From positions 218,901-282,900 of the forward strand of contig NZ_VITI01000006.1 of the NCBI RefSeq assembly GCF_007827795.1: a DNA stretch of 64,000 nt. Direction: 5' to 3'. Positions 8,180 to 18,964 of this stretch are shown here, one piece after another. The stretch's first letter is position 1, and every line of letters starts with the position of its first letter. Below the pieces are notes generated by a model, which was given only the letters and a program-made list of their open reading frames with translations, searched no databases and was not told the origin of the DNA. A program made the position numbers and the translations under genes. The DNA is from Azospirillum brasilense. Lineage in GTDB: Bacteria > Pseudomonadota > Alphaproteobacteria > Azospirillales > Azospirillaceae.

Positions 8180-8197
8180 TTTTCATTCCGCCTTCAT
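8180..8197 (+). promoter_or_regulatory. Possible Pho box
   Basis: Two 7-base repeats, TTTTCAT (8180-8186) and CCTTCAT (8191-8197), are separated by four bases, the spacing of PhoB half-sites (CTGTCAT-N4-CTGTCAT). The match in each half is only four or five of seven. It lies 88 bases before a PhoX-type phosphatase gene, which is commonly under phosphate control. Confidence 0.4.
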
Positions 8198-8284
8198 GGG
8201 AGTGCAAAGAAACCGTCACAGGCCGCCGGTAAGGTGCGCCCGCCCCTACCACAATAAATCTGCGAAAAGAGACGAGGCGCACCG

Positions 8285-10318
8285 ATGGACACCCATGACC
8301 TGCCCCAGAAGGGCACCAAGTACCTGACCTTCGAGGGCCGCGAGGACATCGGCTCCAACCCGTCCGAAAACCCGACCATGGGCGACGTCATCAACGCCCG
8401 CCTCGGCCGTCGCGACATGGTGCGCGGCATGCTGACCGGCGCGGCGGTCAGCGCCCTGATCGGCCCGGCCGCCCTGCTCTCCTCACCGCGCGAGGCCGAG
8501 GCCGCCGTCACCGGCGCCCCGCGCCCGGCCAAGGCCAGCTTCTCCTTCCAGGAGGTGGCGCATGGTGTCGACGCCGACCATCACGTCGCCGCCGGCTACA
8601 ACGCCGACATCCTGATCCGCTGGGGCGACCCGGTGGTCCCCGGCGCGCCGGCCTTCGACCCGATGAACCAGTCGGCCGAGGCGCAGTCGAAGCAGTTCGG
8701 CTACAACAACGACTTCGTCGGCTACGCCCCGCTGCCGCTCGGCTCGCAGTCGCCGGACCGCGCCCTGCTCTGCGTGAACCACGAATACACCGACGAGGAG
8801 GTCATGTTCCCCGGCGTCGGCGTGGAGCAGCAGAAGGACAAGTTCGCCCGCATGACCAGGACGCTGGTGGACATCGAGATGGCCGCCCACGGCGGCACCG
8901 TCGTCGAGATCCGCAAGGTCAAGGGCAAGTGGGTGACCGAGCCGAACTCCAAGTACAACCGCCGCATCACCGGCGAAACGGCCTGCGCCATCACTGGCCC
9001 GGCCGCCGGCCACGCCCTGATGAAGACCAGCTACGACCCGACCGGCACGATGGTCCGCGGCATGCTGAACAACTGTTCCGGCGGCATGACGCCCTGGGGC
9101 ACCTGGCTGTCGGCGGAAGAGAACTTCAACGGCTACTTCTGGGGCAAGGTCGAGGACAGCAACCCGAACGCCAAGGTGCTGAAGCGCTACGGCTTCCCCG
9201 GCGAATGGTACAACTGGGGCGTTTATCACGACCGCTTCGACATCGCCAAGGAGCCGAACGAGTCCAACCGCTTCGGCTGGATTGTCGAGATCGACCCCTA
9301 CGACCCGACCTCGACTCCGAAGAAGCGCACGGCGCTCGGCCGCTTCAAGCATGAGGCCTGCCAGATCGCGCTGGGCAAGGACGGCACCGTGGTCGCCTAC
9401 ACCGGCGACGACGAGCGGTTCGACTATGTCTACAAGTTCGTCGCGGCGAAGAAGTTCGATCCGAAGAATCGCGCCGCCAACATGGACATCCTGGAGACCG
9501 GGACGCTCTATGTGGCGAAGTTCAAGGCCGACGCCTCGGTCGAATGGCTGCCGCTGGTCCACGGCCAGGGCCCGCTGACGGCCGAGAAGGGCTTCCCCGA
9601 CCAGGCCACCGTCCTGATCAACGCCCGCCTCGCCGCCGACGCGCTGGGCGCCACCAAGATGGACCGCCCGGAGGACATCGAGGTGAACCCGGTGACCGGC
9701 AAGGTCTACGTCATGCTCACCAACAACTCCCGCCGCAAGCCGGAGCAGGTGGACGCGACCAACCCGCGCGCCGAGAACAACTGGGGCCACATCGTCGAGA
9801 TCCTGCCGGAAGGCGGCAACCACGCCTCGACCAAGGGCGAATGGACGATCCTGGTCCGCGGCGGCAACCCGGCGGACGGGAAGGTCGGCGCGCAGTTCCA
9901 CGCCGACACCTCGGCCAACGGCTGGTTCTCCTGCCCGGACAACGCGGCGGTGGATCACCGCGGCCGCCTGTGGATCACCACCGACCAGGGCGAGAACTGG
10001 AAGAAGGCGTCGGGCACCGCCGACGGCGTCTGGGCCGTGGAGACCGAGGGCGACCTGCGCGGCCTGTCCAAGATGTTCTACCGCGTGCCGGTGGGTGCGG
10101 AGATGTGCGGCCCCTGCTTCACCACCGACGACAGGACCCTGTTCGTCGCCGTGCAGCACCCGGCCACCGATGGTGTGGACCAATGGGAAGGCTTCAAGGG
10201 CAAGCTCTCCTCCTTCGAGGACCCGGCGACCCGCTGGCCCGACTTCAAGCCCAACATGCCGCCGCGCCCGTCGGTGGTCGCCATCACCAAGAAGGACGGC
10301 GGCGTGATCGGTCTCTGA
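8285..10318 (+). CDS. PhoX-family (DUF839) Tat-exported phosphatase
   Basis: The 677-residue protein carries a twin-arginine signal set back from the N-terminus (G-R-R-D-M-V-R-G-M-L, near residue 40) followed by a hydrophobic stretch, so it should be folded in the cytoplasm and exported by Tat. The body matches the PhoX/DUF839 family, with C-V-N-H-E-Y-T near the start of the mature domain, M-T-P-W-G-T-W-L-S-A-E-E and F-K-H-E-A-C. PhoX enzymes are calcium/iron-dependent alkaline phosphatases acting on organic phosphate. A possible Pho box precedes it and a terminator follows. Confidence 0.85.
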   Translation: MDTHDLPQKGTKYLTFEGREDIGSNPSENPTMGDVINARLGRRDMVRGMLTGAAVSALIGPAALLSSPREAEAAVTGAPRPAKASFSFQEVAHGVDADHHVAAGYNADILIRWGDPVVPGAPAFDPMNQSAEAQSKQFGYNNDFVGYAPLPLGSQSPDRALLCVNHEYTDEEVMFPGVGVEQQKDKFARMTRTLVDIEMAAHGGTVVEIRKVKGKWVTEPNSKYNRRITGETACAITGPAAGHALMKTSYDPTGTMVRGMLNNCSGGMTPWGTWLSAEENFNGYFWGKVEDSNPNAKVLKRYGFPGEWYNWGVYHDRFDIAKEPNESNRFGWIVEIDPYDPTSTPKKRTALGRFKHEACQIALGKDGTVVAYTGDDERFDYVYKFVAAKKFDPKNRAANMDILETGTLYVAKFKADASVEWLPLVHGQGPLTAEKGFPDQATVLINARLAADALGATKMDRPEDIEVNPVTGKVYVMLTNNSRRKPEQVDATNPRAENNWGHIVEILPEGGNHASTKGEWTILVRGGNPADGKVGAQFHADTSANGWFSCPDNAAVDHRGRLWITTDQGENWKKASGTADGVWAVETEGDLRGLSKMFYRVPVGAEMCGPCFTTDDRTLFVAVQHPATDGVDQWEGFKGKLSSFEDPATRWPDFKPNMPPRPSVVAITKKDGGVIGL

Positions 10319-10359
10319 CCGGCCGGGCGTCCGTCCCATAACCCAGCGACACGCCTTGA

Positions 10360-10397
10360 AAGGGCGGCCCGCGCGTCCGGGGCCGCCCTTCTTCTTT
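10360..10397 (+). terminator. Rho-independent terminator after phoX-like gene
   Basis: A 10-bp stem AAGGGCGGCC (10360-10369) pairs with GGCCGCCCTT (10381-10390), followed by CTTCTTT. It ends the phosphatase transcript before the zur promoter. Confidence 0.8.
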
Positions 10398-10420
10398 GTC
10401 TGGTGTCGGCGTCCGGCGAT

Positions 10421-10433
10421 GTAATAAGATAAC
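10421..10433 (+). promoter_or_regulatory. Zur-like operator overlapping the zur start region
   Basis: GTAATAAGATAAC is a near-perfect 13-bp palindrome (GTNAT-N3-ATAAC), the form of zinc-uptake regulator boxes. It ends three bases before the ATG of the Zur-like gene, so binding would block transcription or initiation of its own operon. Autoregulation is inferred. Confidence 0.55.
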
Positions 10434-10436
10434 GCC

Positions 10437-10939
10437 ATGACCGCCAACCCGCATCCCACCGCCGGCCCGCCCCCCGCTCATGGGCACGACCACGCGCATT
10501 GCATCGCCGACGCGCTGATGCGCGCCGACGCCCTGTGCGCGGAACGCGGCGCCCGGCTGACCGCGCTCCGCCGGCAGGTCCTGGAGCTGGTCTGGAACAG
10601 CCACAAGCCGCGCGGCGCCTACGCCATCTTGGAAGACCTCAGCCAGCGCGAGGGCAAGGCCACCGCCCCGCTGACCGTCTACCGGGCGCTGGAGTTCCTG
10701 GTGGAGCACGGGCTGGTCCACCGCATCGAATCGCTGAACGCCTACATCGGCTGCGCGGCGCCGGGAGCCGTCCATTCCGGGCAGTTCCTGGTGTGCGAGA
10801 CCTGCGGCAACGCCGTGGAGATTGACGACCCGCGCATCCGCGCCGCCATCGGCACCATCGCCGCCGAGCATGGTTTCCAGGTGAGCCGCCCCACCGTCGA
10901 GGTGCGCGGCACATGCACCGATTGCCAGGAGAAGACCCC

Positions 10940-10943
<4 letters not shown>
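10437..10943 (+). CDS. zur: Fur-family zinc-responsive repressor (Zur-like)
   Basis: The 168-residue protein has the Fur-family layout: a winged-helix half ([12 protein letters not shown], then T-V-Y-R-A-L-E-F-L) and a dimerisation half with two Cys pairs, C-E-T-C and C-T-D-C, for structural zinc. The N-terminus is His-rich (H-G-H-D-H-A-H-C). Zur rather than Fur is inferred from the Cys pairs, the Zur-like box in front and the translationally coupled CobW-type zinc GTPase behind (GTGA overlap). Confidence 0.85.
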
Positions 10944-12091
<1,148 letters not shown>

Positions 12092-12101
12092 GGGACGTCA
12101 T

Positions 12102-12207
12102 TGCCCCTACCCCGGCCCTCCCCCGCTACACAGGGGAGGGAGATGTTCGCGAAGCGGCGGCAGTCCCCTCCCCTGCGAAAGCGGGGGAGGGTTAGGGTGG
12201 GGGCAAC
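12102..12207. repeat. REP-like palindromic element B
   Basis: The outer arms begin TTGCCCCTACCCC and end GGGTGGGGGCAA and are complementary over most of their length; inside are CCCTCCCCCGC, CAGGGGAGGG and GCGGGGGAGGG modules. The arms are nearly identical to element C at 50421. It fills the gap between two converging genes. Confidence 0.85.
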
Positions 12208-12215
12208 CGCCCGCC

Positions 12216-13799
12216 TCACTTCACCTTGTAAAGCTGGAAGTACCGCCCCTCCTGCACCAGCGTCAGGTGCTCCGGCACCGGATTTGCGCGGCCCGGCTCG
12301 CTGAACAGCACATAAACGTAACCGAAGCGCCGGGGCCAGTCGGCCCAGTAATGGTTGTCGCGCAAGCCCGGCTGGCGCACCGCGTCGGCGACGTAGCCGA
12401 TGCGCGGCATGTAGGTGAAATCACCATCCAGGTCCGCATAGTCCGGCTTCAGCAACAGCACCTGCTTGCCCGGATGGGTGAAGGCGATGGGCACGAGGCT
12501 GGACCGCTCCATCAGCGCCAGCACCGGCGCGTGGTGCAGGCCGAAGGACAGGGCGCGGTCGTCGGTGAATTGGGTGGCGCGGAAGATCGACTTGTGCAGC
12601 GTCTCGTCGGCGTAGGTGGCGAGCACGGTGCTGCCCGGCTCGATCCGCTGCAGGGACTGGCGCACCTCCTCCAGCAGCGGGTCCACCTTGGCCAGCCCCA
12701 CCCCGGCGTCGGCGCTGCGCAGCAGCGACAGCGCGACCACCACCGATAGGAAGGCCACCCGCATGGTCGAGGTCGCCAGTTCCCACCGCACGAAGCCCAG
12801 CGCGACGAAGGCGATGCCGATGGGCAGGCGGCTGTCGGCGAACCAGGAGCCGAAGAGGACGAGCGGCATCGCCGCATAGACCACCAGCCCCAGCGCGATG
12901 GTGATGGCGCCGACCGGGTGCAGCCGCAGCGCCCCGCTCCACAGCCCCCAGGCGATGCCCAGCCCGACGGCGATGCCCGTCACATAGCCGACCGTGTCGG
13001 CGTAGCCGCCGAACAGGAAGTCGAAACCCATCAGCTTCGCCGTGCCGACCCACAGCACCGCGTCGGCGAAGCCCGACGACGGGCTCATCAGCAGAAGCGG
13101 CGGCACGATCAGGAAGGGCAGACCGAAGGCCAGCGCGTCCGGCAGCGCCCGCCGCGGGTCGCGCCAGCCGCCGCTCCGCCACAGCCGCCACCCCTCGAAG
13201 GCCAGCAGCGTCAGCCCGTAGAGCCCGAGCGCGAACAGGTGCGAGATGAACAGCAGCAGCACGACGCCGAGCGAGGCCAGCCCGCGCTGCCAGGGTGCCC
13301 GCTCCCGCATCACGATCCAGCCGGCGATTCCCCACAGCGCCAGCCCCAGCCCGAACAGGTAGTTGAACAGACCCATGTAGGTGGACAGGGTGTAGAGGAA
13401 CAGCCCGGCGGCCAGCGGCCCCAGCTCCACCCGGCCCCAGACGGCGCGGTAGAGCGCGATGGAGCCGGTCACAAGCACCAGATAGCTGGCGGTGACGAAC
13501 AGCCGGCTCGCCGTGTGCACCCCGATCAGCTTGGCCAGCGGCGGCACGACGATGTCCATCACCAGATTGGGAATGATCGCCCAGCGCACCATGTAGAATT
13601 GCGCCAGCGCCGGGTCCTGGTCCAGATGGGCCAGGGCGTACATGCGGGTGACGTGGTTGACGTAGTCGCCCAGCGCCGGAATCTCGAACATCCAGACAGG
13701 GATCGATGCCGCCACCAGGATCAGCAAGGCGGCGGGCCAGACATACACGGACTCGGCGCGGGACGCCGCCCGTCCGTCGAGGGTGAAATCCCTGAACAT
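12216..13799 (-). CDS. Polytopic inner-membrane protein of unknown function
   Basis: The 527-residue protein has about ten hydrophobic segments spread over residues 20-365, then a soluble C-terminal domain of about 160 residues that includes P-G-K-Q-V-L-L-L-K-P-D-Y. The N-terminal region (W-M-F-E-I-P-A-L-G-D-Y-V-N-H) resembles the acidic first loop of membrane glycosyltransferases of the GT-C type, and the next gene upstream on the same strand is a family 2 glycosyltransferase nine bases away. A role in glycan or lipid glycosylation is therefore a guess; the family is not recognised. Confidence 0.7.
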   Translation of the reverse strand: MFRDFTLDGRAASRAESVYVWPAALLILVAASIPVWMFEIPALGDYVNHVTRMYALAHLDQDPALAQFYMVRWAIIPNLVMDIVVPPLAKLIGVHTASRLFVTASYLVLVTGSIALYRAVWGRVELGPLAAGLFLYTLSTYMGLFNYLFGLGLALWGIAGWIVMRERAPWQRGLASLGVVLLLFISHLFALGLYGLTLLAFEGWRLWRSGGWRDPRRALPDALAFGLPFLIVPPLLLMSPSSGFADAVLWVGTAKLMGFDFLFGGYADTVGYVTGIAVGLGIAWGLWSGALRLHPVGAITIALGLVVYAAMPLVLFGSWFADSRLPIGIAFVALGFVRWELATSTMRVAFLSVVVALSLLRSADAGVGLAKVDPLLEEVRQSLQRIEPGSTVLATYADETLHKSIFRATQFTDDRALSFGLHHAPVLALMERSSLVPIAFTHPGKQVLLLKPDYADLDGDFTYMPRIGYVADAVRQPGLRDNHYWADWPRRFGYVYVLFSEPGRANPVPEHLTLVQEGRYFQLYKVK

Positions 13800-13808
13800 G
13801 CGGCCCCC

Positions 13809-14825
13809 TCAGACGCTTTTCGGGAAGGACCGGGGCGGAGCGGCGGGCGCCGCGGCCGTGGGAGACGCCTGCAAGTCCTCCGGATAGCGGTTGAGCAGGC
13901 CGGCCCGGTAATGGGTCCAGAAGCCGCGCAGCCCCTTCACGTCGGCGCGCCGGTGCAGCAGATAGTAGAGCGTGTATTTGACCATCATGCGGGCGATGGA
14001 CTTGCGCTCGTAGGTGGCGTGGATGTAGCCCATGTTCCGGAAGAAATAGGGGGCGCGGTTCTCCGGCATCTCCTCGATGGTGCCGAGAAAGCCGCCGGCC
14101 AGCGGGCGCTGGGTGCGGCGGTTGCGCGGGTGGACGTGCAGGGCGTGCACCGCCGTCCCGTCGCGCAGCCCGGCGCGGCGGGCGCGCAGCGTGAACTCCC
14201 ACTCGTCGCCCCAGATGAACATCTCGCGCTTGATGTTGCCGATCCGCTCGAACACGCGCCGGCGCAGCAGGGTCCCGTTGAACAGCGCGATGGCGCCCGG
14301 CACGATGCCGTCCTGCGCCGCCGCGGCGAAGGCGTCGGCCTTGGTGAAGCCCTGCATGGTGAAGGCCAGATCGCCGCGGTCCTCCGCCGCGACCACGGTC
14401 GGCCCGACGAGGTCGAGGTCGTGCCGCTCCCCCTGGCGCAGCAGTTCGGCCAGCGCGCCGGGCGCCGGAATGCCGTCGTCGTCGGTGCTCCAGATCCAGC
14501 GGGCGCCCAGCTCCAGCGCCGTGGCGAAGGCGGTGTGATAGGCGCCGGCGGAGCCGATGTTGGCCTGCCGGACCACCAGAAGTTCCGGCATCACCGCCCG
14601 CTGCTCGGCCAGCCACTCCGCGGTGCCGTCGCTGGAGCCGTTGTCCACCACGACGATGCGGTCGGGCCGCGGCTCCTGCCCATGGATGGCCGCCAGACAG
14701 GTCTTCAGCAGGGCCAGACGGTTGTGGGTGACCACCACCGCGACGACCGGAGTCTCCCAGGGCGTTTCCCGGGGCCGTTCCTGGGCTCCGGTGTCCAGCG
14801 TCCGGGGCGTCTGGGCTTCTGACAT
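13809..14825 (-). CDS. Family 2 glycosyltransferase
   Basis: The 338-residue cytoplasmic enzyme has the GT2 nucleotide-sugar fold: V-V-V-T-H-N-R at the first strand, V-V-V-D-N-G-S-S-D-G, and the acidic metal-binding W-S-T-D-D-D-G. The rhamnosyl/galactofuranosyl type G-D-E-W-E-F motif follows (I-W-G-D-E-W-E-F). The ATG at 14825 is chosen for AAGGACGG upstream. It is cotranscribed with the membrane protein at 12216, so both may build one surface glycan. Confidence 0.88.
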   Translation of the reverse strand: MSEAQTPRTLDTGAQERPRETPWETPVVAVVVTHNRLALLKTCLAAIHGQEPRPDRIVVVDNGSSDGTAEWLAEQRAVMPELLVVRQANIGSAGAYHTAFATALELGARWIWSTDDDGIPAPGALAELLRQGERHDLDLVGPTVVAAEDRGDLAFTMQGFTKADAFAAAAQDGIVPGAIALFNGTLLRRRVFERIGNIKREMFIWGDEWEFTLRARRAGLRDGTAVHALHVHPRNRRTQRPLAGGFLGTIEEMPENRAPYFFRNMGYIHATYERKSIARMMVKYTLYYLLHRRADVKGLRGFWTHYRAGLLNRYPEDLQASPTAAAPAAPPRSFPKSV

Positions 14826-14984
14826 GCGGTTTCCGTCCTTCGTGTGTGCCTTGGGGCGTCTGTGCCATGGGGCCTTGGGGCCGTGCCTCGAAGAGGCCAC
14901 CCCAAGTTTTTTGCTTTGCGAAGAGAGGGCAATGCCCCGGACGGAGAGGGGCGGCACCATTCGCATAGCCCATAAGGAGAAAAA

Positions 14985-16271
14985 TCAGCTCAGACGCATC
15001 CAGCCGGTGCCCCACAACCACAAAACGGCGAATCCCATCGACAAAAGGGTCATCGGGATGCCGCAACGGGCGTGCTCCACAAAGCCGAGCCGGACGCCGG
15101 AGGCCGCCGCCCGCTCCACCACGATGATGTTGGCGAGGCTGCCGGGGATCAGCAGGTTGCCGGCCAGCGTGGACAGGATCGCCAGACCGTAGAGCGCCCC
15201 CTCCGGCGGCGACGGCCAAGCGGCGAGCAGCAGGATCACCGCCGGCACGTTGCCGATGCTGTTGCTCGCCGCCAGCGCAAGCGGGGTCATCACCGCCAGC
15301 CGGTCGGGCAGCCAGCCGGCGGCCTCCATCCCCGACACGAACTCCGCGGGCAGGCCGGTCAGCTTCAGCGCGTGGTTGATGGCGAACAGCGCGGCGAAGA
15401 GGACCAGCAGATGCCAGTCCACCATGCCCAGCATCCCGCGCGAGGCCAGCCGCCGGCTGATCAGCATCGCCCCGGCGACCAGCAGCACGCCGATCTCGTG
15501 CGGCAGGTCGGTGGTGAACAGGCCGAGAAGCACCAGGGTGGCCACCAGCGCCTTGCCGAACTGCGCCCGGTCCAAGGCCACCGGCTCCGCCCCGCCCTCT
15601 CCCGCAGCGCCCTCGCCCATCACACCGTCGTCCGGCTCGCCGAAGCGGCCCCTCCAGGCGAGCCACACCACGGCGTAGACCACCAGCAGGCCGACCAGAG
15701 CCGGCACCCCGCAGACCGCCAGGAAGCGCCAGAAGTCCAGATGTCCCATCTGGCCGATCAGGATGTTCTGCGGGTTGCCGATCACCGTCGCCGCAGACCC
15801 GGCGTTCGCCGCTCCGGCCAGGCCGATCAGGTAGGGCCGCGGGTCCAGCCGGCGGGCCAGCAGACCGACGCAGAGCATCGGCGTCATGGCGAAGACCACC
15901 ACGTCGTTGGCGAGGATCGCCGACAGGCCGCCGCCCACCGCCACCGTCACCGCCAGCAGCCGGGCCGGAGAGCGCGCCGCCTGGGCCACCCGCAGGGCGC
16001 ACCAGTCGTAGAAGCCGCTGGCCGCGTACTGGGCGGACAGCACCATCAGCCCGAACAGGATGAACAGGGTCGGGAAGTCGATCGCTTCCGTCACCTGCCC
16101 CGATTCCAGCGCCCCGATGGCGAGCAGAAGAATGGCCGCGACAAGGGCGATGCCGGTGCGGTCGATGCGCAGGCCGGGAAAGCGCCCCAGCGCCATGCCG
16201 ACATAGGTGACGACGAACAGCGCGACGACCGTCAGCGTCATGGGCGGGACGGTCAGGGGAAGAGCGGGCAT
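14985..16271 (-). CDS. ArsB/NhaD-superfamily anion transporter (SLC13-like)
   Basis: The 428-residue protein has about eleven membrane segments and the ion-transporter signatures A-I-L-A-N-D-V-V-V-F in the first half and A-S-N-S-I-G-N-V-P-A in the second, the paired re-entrant loops of this superfamily. G-N-P-Q-N-I-L-I-G is also typical. The substrate could be a dicarboxylate, sulfate or arsenite-like anion; sequence alone does not decide. A second ATG ten codons in is possible as start. Confidence 0.8.
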   Translation of the reverse strand: MPALPLTVPPMTLTVVALFVVTYVGMALGRFPGLRIDRTGIALVAAILLLAIGALESGQVTEAIDFPTLFILFGLMVLSAQYAASGFYDWCALRVAQAARSPARLLAVTVAVGGGLSAILANDVVVFAMTPMLCVGLLARRLDPRPYLIGLAGAANAGSAATVIGNPQNILIGQMGHLDFWRFLAVCGVPALVGLLVVYAVVWLAWRGRFGEPDDGVMGEGAAGEGGAEPVALDRAQFGKALVATLVLLGLFTTDLPHEIGVLLVAGAMLISRRLASRGMLGMVDWHLLVLFAALFAINHALKLTGLPAEFVSGMEAAGWLPDRLAVMTPLALAASNSIGNVPAVILLLAAWPSPPEGALYGLAILSTLAGNLLIPGSLANIIVVERAAASGVRLGFVEHARCGIPMTLLSMGFAVLWLWGTGWMRLS

Positions 16272-16353
16272 GGAGGGGGGATTCGCTGCGGGATGGAGGG
16301 AGCCCCTCTATAACGGCCCGGCACAGGGTCAGGCCATAGGCGCCAAGCCGAGG

Positions 16354-17178
16354 TCAGGCCAGCGTGACCGTCATCCCTTCCCGCGCGGCGAAGCAGTCGG
16401 GAAACACCGCCTGGGCCGCCGCCTCGATGGCGGTCATGGCCGCGTCGTCGTGGTCGGGGTCGTGGTGGAACAACACCAGTTGCTTGACCCCGGCGGCCTG
16501 CGCCAGCCGGACCCCCTCGGTCCAGGTGGAGTGGCCCCAACCGATTCGGTTCTGCCATTCCTCGTCCGTGTAGGTGCTGTCGTAGAGCACGAGGTCGGCG
16601 CCGTCGATCAGGTCGAGGATGTTGCGGTCGGGATGGCCGGACACATGCTCCGTGTCGGTCACGTAGGCGAAGGATCTGCCCAGATGCTCGATGCGGTAGC
16701 CGGTGGCGCCGTCCGGATGGTTCAGCAGCGCCGTGCGGACCTGCACCCCCTCGCCCAGCGCGAACTGGTCGCCGGCCGTGATCTCGTCGAACACGATGTT
16801 GCTTCCCATGGTGCGCATCGGCACCGGGAACAGGGGACGCTCCATCTGCCGGGCCATGGCCGCTTCGATGCCCGGATTGCCTTTCAGATGGCCGGAGACG
16901 ATGCGCAGGTGGAAGCCCTTGCTGTAGGCCGGGGCGAAGAAGGGAAAGCCGCAGATGTGGTCGAGATGGGTGTGGCTCATCAGCAGGGTCGCCTCGGCGG
17001 CACCCTCGTTCAACAGGCGCTTTCCGAGCATGCGGATGCCGGTGCCGGCGTCGATGACGATGCGCTGGCCGCCCGCCTGCACCTCCACGCAACTCGTGTT
17101 GCCGCCGAAGCCCATATGGGACGGCAGCGGGCAAGGGACCGTGCCCCGAACCCCCCAGAAGGTCACCGAAAAGCCCAT
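16354..17178 (-). CDS. MBL-fold metal-dependent hydrolase
   Basis: The 274-residue protein opens F-W-G-V-R-G-T-V-P-C-P and has the zinc-binding motif S-H-T-H-L-D-H, an aspartate in Y-V-T-D-T-E-H, and a late histidine in L-F-H-H-D-P-D-H-D. The W-G-V-R-G-T start and H-H-D-P-x-H-x-D end are typical of a family often annotated as phosphodiesterase or phosphoribosyl-1,2-cyclic phosphodiesterase related. The substrate is unknown. Confidence 0.82.
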   Translation of the reverse strand: MGFSVTFWGVRGTVPCPLPSHMGFGGNTSCVEVQAGGQRIVIDAGTGIRMLGKRLLNEGAAEATLLMSHTHLDHICGFPFFAPAYSKGFHLRIVSGHLKGNPGIEAAMARQMERPLFPVPMRTMGSNIVFDEITAGDQFALGEGVQVRTALLNHPDGATGYRIEHLGRSFAYVTDTEHVSGHPDRNILDLIDGADLVLYDSTYTDEEWQNRIGWGHSTWTEGVRLAQAAGVKQLVLFHHDPDHDDAAMTAIEAAAQAVFPDCFAAREGMTVTLA

Positions 17179-17367
17179 ACCGACCTCGAGACACCGATCT
17201 CCGGACCACCGCGCCGCACCAAGCCTGCGGGCGGGGACCGTTAAGACGGCATTTTAGCATGGTTTTCGGTTTACGCGGTGACGACCGTCACAGCCCCGCC
17301 GGTTCCAAAGAGGGAGCCCGCCCCCTTCCGGATTGGACCAAGATTGGACCCAGTCGACGCCCCTGGG

Positions 17368-17601
17368 TCAGCTGGTCCACAGGATGCCTTCGATGAAGCG
17401 TTCGCAGGACCGGCGGTGGAAGCATCCCGTGCAGCCCGCGTCGGGGCAGTCCAGCCCGGCCTTCAGAACGGTCAGCCCATCCACCAGCCGGTCCTTCGTG
17501 GCCTGATCGATGACGTCCGCCACAAGCACGTCGCGGATCGCCTCCGCGACGAGGTCGTCTTCCTGTTCCGGTACGGTCACGATTTGCCTGAGAGCCTGCA
17601 T
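17368..17601 (-). CDS. Small Cys-containing protein, 77 residues
   Basis: The ATG at 17601 has GGAAAGG eight bases upstream; a GTG eleven codons earlier is an alternative. The N-terminal half is acidic and helical; the C-terminus has a Cys cluster C-P-D-A-G-C-T-G-C-F-H-R-R-S-C, which could bind a metal or form disulfides. No family is recognised. It lies 99 bases downstream of a chemoreceptor gene on the same strand and may be cotranscribed. Confidence 0.55.
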   Translation of the reverse strand: MQALRQIVTVPEQEDDLVAEAIRDVLVADVIDQATKDRLVDGLTVLKAGLDCPDAGCTGCFHRRSCERFIEGILWTS

Positions 17602-17700
17602 GCGAAACACCTTTCCGTGGTCCAACTGCACCACAGGGGTGTTTCGCCAACATTTCAGGCAGCGCCCTCAAAAGATTCGAATTGCTGCAATACGACACGT

Positions 17701-18735
17701 CTATTCGCAAGAGCCGACCGAATCCTGGACGATCACTCCAAACCAGCCGAGCCCCTTGTAGGTTTCATAGCCCGGCGTCACGGCGAAACCGACGACGCGT
17801 CCCTGCTCGTCGGAATAGCTGCCGTGCCCGTGGCCGCCGGTGCGCAAGGGGTAGCTTTCCGTCAGGACACCCCTGCGGTCGGAGGCGGCGATCACGCGGT
17901 GACGGCTGTCCACCAGAAGGCAGCGGGTCCGGGAGCGCTCCTCGTCGGTCAGGCGGACGGAGTCGACCACGCCCTGGGATTGGGTCTGCCAGTCGAAGAA
18001 GACCCCCAACACGCCGATGACGGGGCCGCTCTCCTCGCCGCCGGCCCGGATGGCCGTGGCGTAGGTGGCGACGGTCGCGCGGTCCAGCAGATCGTTGGCG
18101 CCGATGTCGGCCACCGCGAATTCGGTTCCGCTGCGGGTTGCCATCGCCTCGCGGAACCAGGATTCGGACGCGACCGAGCTGCCCACGGCGCGGCGGTAGC
18201 GGTCGGGCCGTCCGGTCGCCAGAACCACGCCCCTGGCATCGACGACCCAGAGGTCGAGATAGACCGTGTAGGCGCACAGAATGACGCCCAGCCGCTGCGC
18301 CGCGTGGCGCCGGTTGGCCTCGGACGGATCGGCGGCGCAATCCACCACGGCGCTGTCGGTGGCCCACCACCGCACATCGCAGGACCGCTCGTACAAATTG
18401 CGGTCCATGATGTCGATCATGTTGAGCGCCAGATCGGCGAGCCGTCCGCCACGCAACTGCGAAACCAAACGGTTGCCCAGCGTGTTCAACTCGTCGGTCT
18501 GCACCGCCATCTGGGCGCGCAGTTCCCCGCCGATGCCGGTGATCCGCTCCGAGATGGCCTTCACCTCCTGGGCCACCACGGCGAAGCCGCGTCCGGCCTC
18601 CCCGGCGCGCATCGCCTCGATCAGGGCGTTGAGCGCCAGGATCTTGGTCGTGTTCGTAACGGCCTGGATCTCGTCCATCTTGCGCGTGGCAAGATCGGAC
18701 ACGGCGCGCGACAACGCCACGATACGCTCGGGCAT
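17701..18735 (-). CDS. Chemoreceptor with minimal signalling hairpin and C-terminal Cache-like domain
   Basis: The 344-residue protein starts with only about 75 residues of the methyl-accepting hairpin tip, including [20 protein letters not shown], the CheA/CheW contact region. The remaining roughly 260 residues resemble a Cache/PAS-like sensor. No membrane segment is seen, so it is cytosolic. The order (signalling first, sensor last) is the reverse of classical receptors. The ATG at 18735 has GGAGGTG six bases upstream. The ligand is unknown. Confidence 0.75.
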   Translation of the reverse strand: MPERIVALSRAVSDLATRKMDEIQAVTNTTKILALNALIEAMRAGEAGRGFAVVAQEVKAISERITGIGGELRAQMAVQTDELNTLGNRLVSQLRGGRLADLALNMIDIMDRNLYERSCDVRWWATDSAVVDCAADPSEANRRHAAQRLGVILCAYTVYLDLWVVDARGVVLATGRPDRYRRAVGSSVASESWFREAMATRSGTEFAVADIGANDLLDRATVATYATAIRAGGEESGPVIGVLGVFFDWQTQSQGVVDSVRLTDEERSRTRCLLVDSRHRVIAASDRRGVLTESYPLRTGGHGHGSYSDEQGRVVGFAVTPGYETYKGLGWFGVIVQDSVGSCE

Positions 18736-18964
18736 GAACATCACCTCCAAGGATTATCGGTGACGACCCCCAAGGACGACCGAACGGCCGGTCGTCGGCT
18801 CATTCAATCATCCGCAACCCACCCGAGCCGCATTGAATCGACGCAATCACAAATCCGCAACACGGAATGCCGACCGGAATCGCGCCGCCCCCTGCGGCGC
18901 AATGTCATCCACCGGTATGCAAACCGGCAATGTGCGGATGCGGGACGGTTCAGACCTTGCAGGC

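Noticed and set aside
12421..16002. A 1193-codon open frame on the minus strand covering parts of three genes
   Set aside because: It is a GC-rich shadow: it crosses the real membrane protein, glycosyltransferase and transporter genes in another frame and has Arg/Ala/Gly-rich composition without motifs.
18775..18800. Inverted repeat ACGACCG/CGGTCGT upstream of the short chemoreceptor
   Set aside because: It is only 7 bp, has no T tract and no clear regulator; chance in GC-rich DNA is likely.
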